64,000 nt of DNA from Isoetes taiwanensis (lineage: Eukaryota > Streptophyta > Lycopodiopsida > Isoetales > Isoetaceae): the NCBI GenBank assembly GCA_021234155.1, contig JAJEKV010000091.1, positions 999,501-1,063,500 of the forward strand, in the 5' to 3' direction. The notes below the pieces were generated by a model that saw only the letters and a program-made list of their open reading frames with translations, was not told the DNA's origin and searched no databases. Shown piece after piece: positions 46,556 to 56,420 of the stretch; positions within the stretch are counted from its first letter, which is position 1, and every line of letters starts with the position of its first letter. Position numbers and translations under genes: made by a program.

Positions 46556-46960
46556 ATGAAGAGATCAGCTACTTTAAGAGCCGAGGTGTCCTCCAAGAGG
46601 CTATTACGGCCGGAAGAGGTGTTCCTCCCGCCTAGCCCTCCGCTGCCCACTGTTCTTGCTCAATGCCTTCTTCGATTCCTCCGATTCCTTTGACGAGGAA
46701 TCGAGAAATGAGGAATCAGAGGAAATTTCGAGCAGAGTTCATCACAGTGTTCTTGAAGGTCGATAGGAGATTCTTCGAGAATGAGTGGTCTACCAAGGAG
46801 AAGAAGTCAAGATGATGAAGAAGATGAAGAAGTTGAAGACTTAATCCGGCGACTTCGAGGAGCTCATGGTGTTAGTTCATGGTACATGCATGTTTTCTTT
46901 TCTTTCTTAAGCATTCAACTAACGGTTATTTTTTATTTTTTTTTTGCGCATGGTGAAGCG
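46556..46960 (+). pseudogene. small acidic ORF between the direct repeats, frameshifted
   Basis: ATG at 46,556 opens a 45-codon frame (MKRSATLRAEVSSKRLLRPE, then PPSPPLPTVLAQCLL). A neighbouring frame continues with an acidic run (FDSSDSFDEESRNEESEEIS), and a third with SQDDEEDEEVEDLIRRLRG near 46,810. A TATATC motif lies 92 bp before the ATG. Codon-like acidic segments in three successive frames suggest one broken gene. No family is recognised. Its place between two direct repeats would fit cargo of a short element. Confidence 0.35.
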
Positions 46961-47510
46961 TATGAATGAAATTTGTTAGGGCAGAGCACCTCTTATTTTT
47001 TTTTTCCTTGTTCTTAGCCTCCAAATTTTGCCTCCAAATTTCTTACCATATGACCGCAAGCCTCCGGCTTTTTCGTTGGAATAGTTGAAGCCTCCCGCAT
47101 TTAAATTACAAAATGATGTTCTGATGTAAAGCCATACGCCATAAAAAAATTTGAATGTAAAAAGTTTTGCTTCTAATTCCATTTGAATACCTAACTTGTT
47201 TTTTTAATCGCACATGTGTTACCACTCTTAAGTACATAATTCATTATCCCTTTTCAAAGAGCATATTATTTTTCAAGAAGGATCACACCAAGCTTAATAG
47301 TACATATGCAACAAAAATGGAACACACTAAATTCGCGATCGTGGGATCCACTTTCTTTATTTGTTGTCAAATTAAAATTAAAACACAAGTCCCTCATCAA
47401 TAGTCTCCCATTTGCATATAAAATATCTATCATTCCAAGTTATATTATGTTTTATGAACTAAAATGGCCTCCTCCTATCACCCATTCCACGCCATATTTC
47501 CGCTCCTTGG
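46961..47510. other. AT-rich spacer before repeat copy 2
   Basis: No gene is seen. The last ~45 bp (47,461-47,506) are an extra partial copy of the start of the direct repeat. Confidence 0.5.
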
Positions 47511-48120
47511 GATTTGGGGTCTCAAAATGGCCTCCTATCAGCCATTCCACGCCATATTTCCGCCGTCCGATTTGTTTGAAATATTCTCCTAATAAGGGGT
47601 ATCGCACATTTATGGCGCCATATGTATTTAATTCTGTTGGTTGTCAGACAGATTGACGCAACGCGATGGCGCTTCTAAAAAGCCACTTGCATTATAGCAT
47701 ACCGGCAACTCATGACGGTGTCTCTTGGTTTGTCAGATACCAAGCATGCGCATCACCGATTCTTGTCTTGCCCTATTTTCATTTAGAGTCCATGGCCATA
47801 CAAGCTTCCCGCCTTCTACATTTCAAAATTTGAATGTGTAGGTTGAAGCTTTGTATCGACTTTCGCTTCGAGGCGGCCAAGCAGATTGCTTCTTAAAAGT
47901 TCAGAACTGGATCTTTACTTCATCCCAATACAAAGCTTCCCGCCCCCTACAATTCGGGAATTTTGAATTTGCTTTTGTATAAAAGCATGGATTGTAGGAG
48001 AATGGACTTTTCGATTTCCATATGCACGCTGTAAATTTCAAAAAACGAGGTTAGTACTCGACGCTCGCTCAAACGGCTTTAATTGTGCCGGGCATATAAA
48101 TTGTACACCTTCATTTCGCC
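47511..48120 (+). repeat. ~600-bp direct repeat, copy 2
   Basis: It matches copy 1 at 45,472 over its full length, including the TATA-like region, the internal inverted repeat around AAGCTTTGTAT, and GGATTGTAGGAGAATGGACT. Differences are mostly small insertions or deletions, many of them next to CG dinucleotides. Confidence 0.9.
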
Positions 48121-48249
48121 GCCGCATCCATGCGGTATGGAAGCTCCAAATGATGTGTGGATAAGGATCCAACCGACTCACGAATATGCTCCAGCCTTCA
48201 ATCGCAAAAAAGGAGGTCTAAAAATAAGAACTTAGACCTCGACATGTTG

Positions 48250-50660
48250 CGCCTTTGCGTGCTCAAAAGTGTCGGCATCCGGGCGGATGGCGCTTATATC
48301 TATTGATCCGTTGAGTGGCAAGAAACCGCCATTTCGGACGCTTCAAGTTTAGTCCGATTTTGTGGTGACGGTAACTCGCCTCTTTGGGATATTGTGAGAG
48401 ATTGAGAGAGGATGAAGGCAAATGAATCGAATACGCTTTTTGAGATGAGTCGCCCCCATTGTCACAAGAGAATTATAACTTAAACCAGCAGCTTTTTTTC
48501 TCTCGCCATTACTCCAATCGTGATGAAGGAAAGGAATGACGGGCTTGGGAGGGAAACTTTTGAGATAATGGCGGACAAGTCCAAATTGGTGATAGGGCAG
48601 CCGCAAGAAAAGATCCAAGAGCTCGAAAAGAGCAAATTTTGGGCTTCAATGTAGGTTAAAGAATTTGAAGAAAACACCCCTTGGCTTGCGAGAAAGGAAG
48701 AAGCACTATCGAATCGATAGAGGAACCGAAGTTTGGATCAGTGCATTCAGACGCGCAGGTCACGGCCACAAGGTCCGCTTACAACACTAGCAAAGGCCAA
48801 TTAAGATCCGGGGAAACTAGAAGCAATCTTGGTTATGTGTGAAGAATCTAGCGACAAACAGGAGATAGTGGACATGATTTGTCAGCCCTACAACGCCCTC
48901 TCAAGAAGATGGTATTGGAAATGGTACTAGGAGAGATCTACAAGAAGTTAGAAGCTTATAGATGTACGTGACCGCTTGTGATGATGTAGGCATCAGAGGT
49001 TTGGTTACCGCTTCTATTCAAGCCATTCCACCTAAGCGCTGAAAAGAATGGGCACAAAAAAGTATTCGCCCACGCCCACAAATTGTCGAGAATACAAGGG
49101 TTACTAGGACAAAGATGGTGTATGCCATATTAGGAGAGATGCACCACGTTGAATGTGCTGGTCCTGCCATAGCCATAAAAGATAAGAATGGCAAGGATTG
49201 TTGTGATATAGTTGGAATGAATGAACGCAAAATAATCTTTGGGTTGACCTGGTTACTTTTTACAATTCCTTGTCAAATATTATGACTTAACAAATGCAGT
49301 AAACTAATGGTGAGATTGAAGTTTGCATAAAATTGGATGAAATGGAACTGACCAAGTTTGAGAAGTATGAGAGGGTATCCGTTGTCATCATGAATAGAGC
49401 AATTGAGAATGCAATTGCACATGCTAAATCAAAGAGCAACAAGAATAATAAAAAAGATGTAGAGGTGACGGACGCCTGGTGGTTAGGTCTCTTTAAAGTT
49501 CAGAAAGAAACCCACGAGGTATTGAAATGGGTGTTCAATCAAACTGACATCCCGAGTCTAATATCTAGATTCGAGGGAGGGAAAAATTGCAAGTAGATCA
49601 CTATGGATCTTACAAAGTAATTTTTCACTTTGGCATCTGATTTAAAAACCGAGAAAGCAATGTACAACATATAAGTGGAGGAGGACAAGGAACATGCAAA
49701 AGTTGTCTCAGACCGCAATCATGCAAGGAAGTCAAGCACCGGAAGACTGCTTCAACCTTGTCCCTTAACCAAGCAAATGCTCCTAATAGAGGAGAAGAAG
49801 ATCCCAAGTTCCATGGCATTTTCCCCATTCCATTAGAGAGGGTTCATATCTGCACTTTGCACGGCTTTGTGAGAATCATCGACAAGATGATATGTTTGAG
49901 CCGCATCTTCGTGGGAACATTTCGCATAAGAAGAGAAGAGAGGAAGGAATTGTAGAGTTGAACATGTTCTATCGTAAGCAGTTTGCATGGTGGCAATGTA
50001 AGATTAGAGCTCGATGAGAAACGAGCAGAAGAACAAGTGTGCCCTCGAAGGTGTCAATTGAGGGGTGAAAGCTCGACGCCATAAAGAATCATAGAGAGGC
50101 TCAACGGAAACCGATGGGATAAAAGGTCTATGAATTTGAAAATTGCTGGTTGATGCGGAGCAGACCGCACAGATGGCGCTCGCTCGGGCATTAAGGAAAA
50201 AAAGCATGGGATGCATTGTCCGAATTGTTCCCATACATTCGAGAATGGACCTCACAAGAGAAGATGCGTAAAATGTTCGCAAGCGAATAACAAATTTATT
50301 AAAGCTTATAGACGCATGGGGAGAGAGTGAAGTCACGCGACTACTTGCACATCTTTTGGGCTCATGCACCTTGGTTTTTAGGAAGTATGGAAGCCTAGCA
50401 AAGGTGGAGTGCACAAGGCATGGAGAAGTCGATAAACAAGCTAAAATAGCCTTTCATCGTAACACTCAAAGAGGGGTGGAAATGTGGGAACCAACCCTCT
50501 AAGACAGATGACGAGTGGTTTTATAGAAGGGCGATGGCTAAATACCTACAAGAAGGTCGCTTTAAGGAGCAACCTAAGTCGTAAAACACCATTGGCATAA
50601 TGTCAAGAGAAAATGTAAAGTTGCTTGGCAAAATTTAGGCCCCACTAGCATCGCAACAAA
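48250..50660 (+). pseudogene. unidentified long degenerate coding region
   Basis: Reading the + strand across many stops gives protein-like stretches in a consistent order: MVLEMVLGEIYKKLEAY near 48,910; TKMVYAILGEMHHVECAGPA near 49,110; an open frame 49,333-49,596 (KFEKYERVSVVIMNRAIE, DAWWLGLFKVQKETHEVL); and 50,160-50,440 (MGCIVRIVPIHSRMDLTRED, LLKLIDAWGESEVTRLLAHL). The composition, rich in Lys, Glu, Leu and helix-formers, resembles real protein. No catalytic motif or known domain can be identified. A decayed transposon protein is the most likely source, because the region lies among other elements. A broken host gene cannot be excluded. Confidence 0.35.
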
Positions 50661-51206
50661 GGAGATCTAAGAGACAAAGAATCGTAAAGTATACTTGTAA
50701 TGTGTAGCATGTTCACACGACGCCGGCACTTTTGCCTCCAACCTTGTTTGCAATAACCGAAGCTTCAAGGCCGTGGTGATCTTATTTAGATCATACCTAC
50801 AATAAAGGAGTTCGCTATTGCTTGCATTTATGTGGCTTCGCTGCCGGGTGAAGCTTTTACAAGATAATAATAAAAAGGGTTACTTTTGACTAAAGTTGTG
50901 AAAGATGTTACATTGAAAACAAAATACAAGGACTCATTGTTGCTCCAAAGGCGAAGCTTTTTTCTTCATTATCTTCATCATCATCATCATCAGCCCGCCC
51001 TCGCCTTCGCCTTTCATCTCTTTCCCTCAAGCGAAGCAATCACCCTATCCAAACGCTCCTCCAATCTGTCCACCATCTTTTGTACATGTCCCGCCTCCCC
51101 GTCCCAATAGCACAACGTGTTCTTCTCGCCTCAATTAGCAACCTCGTTGTCGCTATAACCACCTCAAGGCAGCTTGTTGGGCATGTCATCCCGTCTAAAT
51201 TTCTAT
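50661..51206. other. stretch between the degenerate ORF and the small-gene array
   Basis: No intact gene. The right part (about 51,110-50,975, reverse strand) contains KMVDRLEERLDRVIASLEGK, a coiled-coil segment that probably belongs to the 3' end of the first array unit in another frame. A (CAT)n run lies near 50,975. Confidence 0.4.
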
Positions 51207-51413
51207 TCAACCCCACTGATTTGCTCCTCCGCTACGAAGCATGAGAAGGTTGAATTCATTCTTCTTCTTTTTCTCGCTGAATTGTAACGCATTTTCCTTT
51301 AGAAGATCATCTTGCTCCTTCAACCTCTTCATTAGAACACCCAACACTATGTCGAAGGGAGTTCTATCCTCTTTGCATTTTCCTTATCACGGGGTTGAGG
51401 ATGTGGAGGCCAT
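51207..51413 (-). pseudogene. small gene-array unit 1 (MAS... coiled-coil protein)
   Basis: ATG at 51,413 (reverse strand) begins MASTSSTP. A TGA-TAA pair then interrupts the same frame before KCKEDRTPFDIVLGVLMKRL and KEQDDLLKENALQFSEKKKK, a basic-acidic heptad-like helix. The frame ends at 51,207, and a further coiled-coil segment continues in another frame to about 50,975. A TATAAATT box lies at 51,506-51,498, 93 bp before the ATG. The layout (MAS plus Ser/Thr, then DI-L-VxMKRxKE, then coiled coil) is shared with the units at 52.2, 53.2 and 54.1 kb. No known family is recognised. Confidence 0.5.
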
Positions 51414-52148
51414 AGATGACAAATGGGAGGGACGTTAAGATTATAGAAGTGAGGAGCAAAGACTCTAACCGCGGAAGGAGCACAAATGCAAGGACCTCAA
51501 TTTATACATATTAGCTTTGAACATATTAAACATAGCTCGGCCGCCGCAGCACGGTCGAAAGCGATTCCGCCGGTTGTCCGCTAGAACACATTAATGGTAC
51601 CGTCCGCTGGAACACATTAATAACTATTCTAACTACATCAGACGCACCACGCTGAATCCGCACACGAAGCTTTAAAACCCTATGAAGGGTTTCGCCAGGT
51701 GGATCCGGCCTTGTCATTCTCTACCACGGATATTGAAAAATTAAAAATAGGAAACGTAATATTCGCACATTTGTCAAAAAACTTTTCCCATTGAGAAATA
51801 AAACCATTACAAACATTAAAAAAACGGGCCCTCTAGGAGGAGCCCAATGCCTATGATCGCCGGCAAAGCTCTTACCGGAGGGCAAGGATAATTTTTTTCT
51901 CGCCCTCCAACATGATTGCCTTCCAAGAAACCACGCTCTCATATTCCGCAGAACCTTATCTTCCCGCCATCGAAGTTGAGCTCGGCAGCATCTCCCGCCG
52001 ACATTGCCCTGCTTCTCTTTGAGGTTATATTATATCTCGGAGCCGCACTACTGTCTAAGGCAGCCCGCCGATTGTCACAAGACTAAAATCACCTCCTATA
52101 GAAGGCGCCCTCTCCTCTCGCAAGAACCAGCTTTTGGCGACGCCTTCA

Positions 52149-52264
52149 TCATTCTTTTTTTAGAAGGCGGATCCGCTCCTCCGCCTCAAGACGAATGTTC
52201 TCAATTTCCTTGACCGTAACTTGAGACAAGATCTCTAAGTGGATGGAACCGAGCCGGAGGCCAT
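52149..52264 (-). pseudogene. small gene-array unit 2
   Basis: ATG at 52,264 begins MASGSVPST. After one frame change the reverse strand reads ILSQVTVKEIENIRLEAEER and ends LLKKE at 52,149. A TATATAAAG box lies at 52,361-52,353, 97 bp before the ATG. It is shorter than the other units and lacks a clear second coiled-coil block. It is the most diverged of the four, but keeps the start, promoter spacing and helical character. Confidence 0.45.
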
Positions 52265-52892
52265 TGAAAGTGATGGGAGAATAGGAGAGATGGCTGAGGG
52301 CGGATGTCGTAGAACAGGAGATGGCGGATAGGAGAAGACAAAGGCCTCCACGCTTTATATAGAAACTAGAGATACGCTGGAATCTACGGTTATGAAAACC
52401 GATAAAGTTGTGTAATAATCCCACGAGGCGAAATTATAGCATGCACTAGGCAACGGTAGCCTATGTTCGCATCATGGGATCCGGCCATATCCCAGCCGCA
52501 TCGTATGCAGGCCGCATAAAAGACAAGTGCAAGTTATTGTGGCAACAAGATGCCACGCCCTGGCATGACATTGTCATCCACATGCCAATGCATGTGAATA
52601 GACGCTGTCATCCACATGCAAATTTCAAGATTTACCCGCAAGGTATCACATAATCTAGCTAGATATTTGTGTTACATATACTTTTCCATTAATAAATTAG
52701 GAATTTATACATACAACGAGGTGTATCGCTAGATTATAATGACGCTGAAATCCATTGATTGCTACCTAATTGCAAGCATGGCATTTCGGCCGGGTGATCT
52801 TTTAATAAAACAAAACAAGAGAATAGATAGAAGCAAGAAATAGAGCAAATTTTTCTTTATAACAAAAAATATATATACAATGGCTAGGATCT

Positions 52893-53232
52893 TCATGATC
52901 CCAGAAGTCGAAGTGAAAGCCGCTTTCTCATCCTCCGCAGCTCAAGCTTCTTCTCCATATCTTCTAGCCATAAATATTGTGTGCGCTTAAAATCGCCCAC
53001 CCTACCGGCCATTGGCCTCTACTGGGTTAATGTTGCTGCGAGCTCAAGGTCTCGGCCATGCAAAGCAGCTCTCTCGGAATTCTAATCTCGTCTGACCGCT
53101 TCCATCTTCTAATTTAGACGGTGACGGTTTTCGCCGCGTGAACTTCCTTGAACCTCTTCATCACCACAAAGAAGGGTGATGTCCGCTGGCAGCCTGGGCG
53201 CGGCCGCTGGTGGAGGAGGATGAAGATGCCAT
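52893..53232 (-). pseudogene. small gene-array unit 3
   Basis: ATG at 53,232 begins MASSSSSTSGRAQAASG. After a frame change comes ADITLL and VVMKRFKEVH, and the 3' end reads LEDMEKKLELRRMRKRL before a stop at 52,893. A TATAAATAG box at 53,330-53,322 lies 98 bp before the ATG. At DNA level the whole unit (about 52,745-53,338) aligns with unit 4 (about 53,590-54,240), including an AT-rich 3' flank with TTTTAATAAAACAA. The frame is broken at several places. Confidence 0.55.
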
Positions 53233-53761
53233 CGAGGAGAAGGCTGGAAGGCGGAAGGCGAGAAGATGAGCGTAAGGAAGGCTAAGAGGATCGGAGGTCG
53301 GCTGGCAAGATAGAAGGTCTTCTATTTATAACAGGGATTTCAGAGAAGTTGAGTCACACGACGCCAAGGGGATGCCAGCCGGTCAGGAAAATGGACCGCT
53401 ATTTCTCGGCCGGTGGTGAGGAAAAAGGATCATATTTTTCTAACGCCTTTTTCTTCCAGAGAAAGCTCGTAATTGATAATTTTATTGATAATTTCGGTGG
53501 ATACAATCTATACATAAGTAATTTTACTGATACATAACTAAAGATAGAACTTCCCATTGAAGCAAAGTAGAACGGTAGATGCACCACGCCAAATCCATTG
53601 ATTGCTACCTAATTGCAAGCAAGGCATTTCAAGGCCAGGGTGATATTTTAATAAAACAACATACATTGGAACAAGAGGATAGATAGAAGCAAAAATAGAG
53701 AAAACTTTTCTTTGAAGCAAAAAAATAGATAGATACAACGGCTAGGGATCTTCATGATCCT

Positions 53762-54130
53762 CTAGCTGATTTTCATGTCCCGCAAATGGGCCGTTAGGTC
53801 AAGGCTCTCATCCTCCGCAATGGGAGCTTCTTCTCCATATCTTCTAAGGCCCGCAAAATACTTTGAGCAGCTTCCACTGCCTCGCCCTCGCCCTCCGCCT
53901 TTGGTACATGGCGAATGTTTCCGCGAGCTCAATGTCTCGGCCGCGGCAGCCCCCTCGCGAAGGTTAACCGTCGATCGCCCCATATTCTCGGGCGACTTAG
54001 ACGGTTGTTTTCATCATGGATCTCCTTGAATCTCTTCATCACCACCGCAAGGGTGATGTCCACGGGCAGCTCGGGCGGGGAGTGCTATCTTGGCGTGGTC
54101 GCTTTTGCTAGAGGAAGATGATGATGCCAT
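53762..54130 (-). pseudogene. small gene-array unit 4
   Basis: ATG at 54,130 begins MASSSSSSKSDHAKIALPAR. A neighbouring frame continues LPVDITLAVVMKRFKEIHDE and NNRL, and the 3' part reads LRALEDMEKKLPLRRMRALT. A TATAAATAG box at 54,230-54,222 lies 100 bp before the ATG. The shared block (D-I-T-L then VVMKRFKE) and the C-terminal LEDMEKKL/LRRMR identify it as a sister of unit 3. The predicted product is about 110-120 residues, Ser-rich then coiled-coil, with no signal peptide or membrane helix. The function is unknown. Confidence 0.55.
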
Positions 54131-54214
54131 CGAGCAGAAGGTGGAAGGCTGAAGCCGGAAGTAGAAGATGAGCGTAAGGCGAAGGCGGAAGGTGATCGGA
54201 GGTCGAGTGGACAT

Positions 54215-54240
54215 CGGTCTTCTATTTATAACATGAGTCA
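54215..54240 (-). promoter_or_regulatory. TATA box of array unit 4
   Basis: Reverse-strand TATAAATAG, 100 bp before the ATG. The sister boxes at 53,322-53,330, 52,353-52,361 and 51,498-51,506 lie 98, 97 and 93 bp before their ATGs. Constant spacing over four units supports a real core promoter. Confidence 0.6.
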
Positions 54241-54479
54241 CACGAAGCCAGTTTCTCGCCGCGGTGAGGAATAAATAAATTAATTGTTTTTTTTTCCAAA
54301 TTTCATTTCTTCGAGATAAATATCACACGACGCCAAAACCTAGATATGACGTAAAAATCGACCGATGTATTTCAAGGATGTGAATAAATACAAATAAAAT
54401 AATTTTATTAGGAATTTCGAAGGACAATTCTCAGACATAAATAATTTTACCGATACAAGTTGGAAAATATTTAACTTCC

Positions 54480-55640
54480 AATTTTTCAAGCTTCGCACAG
54501 CCAATTTCATGCTCTTTCAATCCCCGCCAGACCGATCCAACAAGGCAATGACTTCCATGTTATCGACCCCAGCCTTTCCAACCTTGGGTGAGTCAAGCCG
54601 CCAGCCTAAAAATTTAACATATTGCTCGCTCAAGCAGACCGGCTTGGTCGCCAAAATATTGTAGCACAACATCCCGCCAAATTGCTATCACCCTTTCGTT
54701 TGATGCCAATTGGGAATGGTTCCCCAACATGCATAATGCACGGATGTAATAGACAAACTCGCACCTTTTGACCGAAAGTTCTCAAGAAGACGACATCTCC
54801 CCATTAACTAATCTTGAGATATATCGTAATAATGTAGAGTCCTTCAATCTTTCCCCTCCCCCCCCCGCATGTCGGCAAGAAAAAATCATCTACTTCCCAC
54901 AAATAAGAACGCCAAGCTTATCTTCTTCACATTTATCCTCATCTACGAGGCTTATGCCGCCACTGATTGATCAAGGGCCCGCCAAACCTCAGATCCTGGC
55001 TTGAGCCTTTGCACGGAGATCGCTGAATTCTTCTTCCGCTGGTAGATTCGGGCCATCTTGAGCAAATCGAGACTCCAAAATCATAGGCTTCTTTAAGCTT
55101 TATAGCATTGCCGGATAATTAGACACTTCAAACATCTCTTTGTCCAAATCCTCTTCAAAATCTAGGGCCTAAGTTTACCCATTCGCCAAGGTAATCGATA
55201 AGCTCGCCTTCCCTAGCACACATTCAGAATAAAGACGGGTTCCCTCAAGATATCACTTAGCAATAGGTATTCTTTGCCTTCCACTAAAATTCATGCTATG
55301 TCGCATAACTTCTTTTCATCCTCATCCCCATCCTCATCACCTTCGTAATCATCTCCCTCCTCCTCGTTCACCCAAGGCCGCTAAGGCCGGGGTAAAACTC
55401 CTACATTCTTGCTCTTCTTCTTGTAGATCTATCTCCATTTCTACGCCATAGTCGCAAGATCATCACATATAACTCCACCCCTTGGCTTAAAGATTTCATT
55501 GTTTCCAAGTATCTTCTGGCTTGGCCGAAAGGTAATGCAATAACTAGCAAATGCAAACGCAAAGAGAAATAAGATACCTTCTTACACAAGGACGCAGCCG
55601 AGGAGCCCGCTATCCGCCAGCCACACCGACCCCGCTTTTG
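54480..55640 (-). pseudogene. unidentified acidic coding-like relic
   Basis: Reverse-strand segments in changing frames look coding: NEEEGDDYEGDEDGDEDEKK near 55,350; ILVEGKEYLLLSDILREPVF near 55,270; DFEEDLDKEMFEVSNYPAML near 55,130; and PMILESRFAQDGPNLPAEEE near 55,060. The product would be acidic and soluble. No domain is recognised. Frame changes come about every 60-100 bases, as elsewhere in this half of the window. Confidence 0.3.
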
Positions 55641-56420
55641 GTCCACGCTGTTTTTTAGTTGTACCTAAAGTGTTGTTTTATGCCAAAACAACACCAAATG
55701 GCCCCAAAAAGTCCACATGGCCTCGCTTATCCGGATTTGCACAAAGAGACAAAGTGGTTTTTAAGTGTAAATTTCCCACGGTTTTTTTTTTTTTGTAGAA
55801 AACCACGCCAGAGAAAAAATTGATATAGTTTTTGTGATTTTTTGTCAACGTATATTTTTTTTCCTTCTTGACTGTTGTTTTTGGAGTAGCCACGCAGTTG
55901 TTTGTCTTGTAAATAGCATATGTAGGTTCGAATATTAGTACATGTGGAAAACCGAAAAAAAAAGCTTGTTTTTCTTTTCCATTTGTGTGTTTTTTTTTCT
56001 CTATTTGTAGTTTTTTTAAGTTGACATTGTTTTTCCAAAAAAATATACATAATTTTCAAGAAATCCACATGTTTTCTATAAAAAACAATTTGTTTTCAAA
56101 TGTTGTTTTACTCAATGTGACATGTAGAAATTAGAAAGTAGACGCATCATTCTTGTTGTTTTCAAATGTTGTTTTTGCGAAAGAGAGAGAGAGAAAAAAA
56201 AAAAAAAAAAAAGACCACACGTGGTCTTTCATTTCTAGCGTTGTTTTCGAATCAAAATTTTAAAAACCACATAATTAAAAAAAAATGGACATGTAGATAA
56301 AGCAATGCTACACGCCAGAAAACAATGCTAAGTAAAACAATGCGTTGTTTACGCGCGGAGAAACAATGTCACAAGTAAAACAATACATTGTTTTTACTAT
56401 CTAATAACCAATCAAACATT
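55641..56420. repeat. AT-rich block with nested TTGTTTT/AAAACAA palindromes
   Basis: A perfect 10-bp inverted pair GTGTTGTTTT/AAAACAACAC with a 5-bp centre is at 55,670-55,694. AAACAA-TGCG-TTGTTT is at 56,335-56,350, and AGTAAAACAAT paired with ATTGTTTTTACT is at 56,374-56,398. TTGTTTTCAAATGTTGTTTT occurs twice near 56,090 and 56,157. The motif at both edges of the block suggests a MITE-like or foldback element. Confidence 0.5.
56210..56229. repeat. palindrome with a CACGTG core
   Basis: AAAGACCAC and GTGGTCTTT pair perfectly around a 2-bp AC centre, next to a poly(A) run. CACGTG is the G-box core, but nothing shows regulatory use. Confidence 0.6.

Noticed and set aside
50004-50414. 136-codon reverse-strand frame
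   Set aside because: It lies opposite the protein-like + strand segment at 50,160-50,440, and its composition is that of an antisense shadow.
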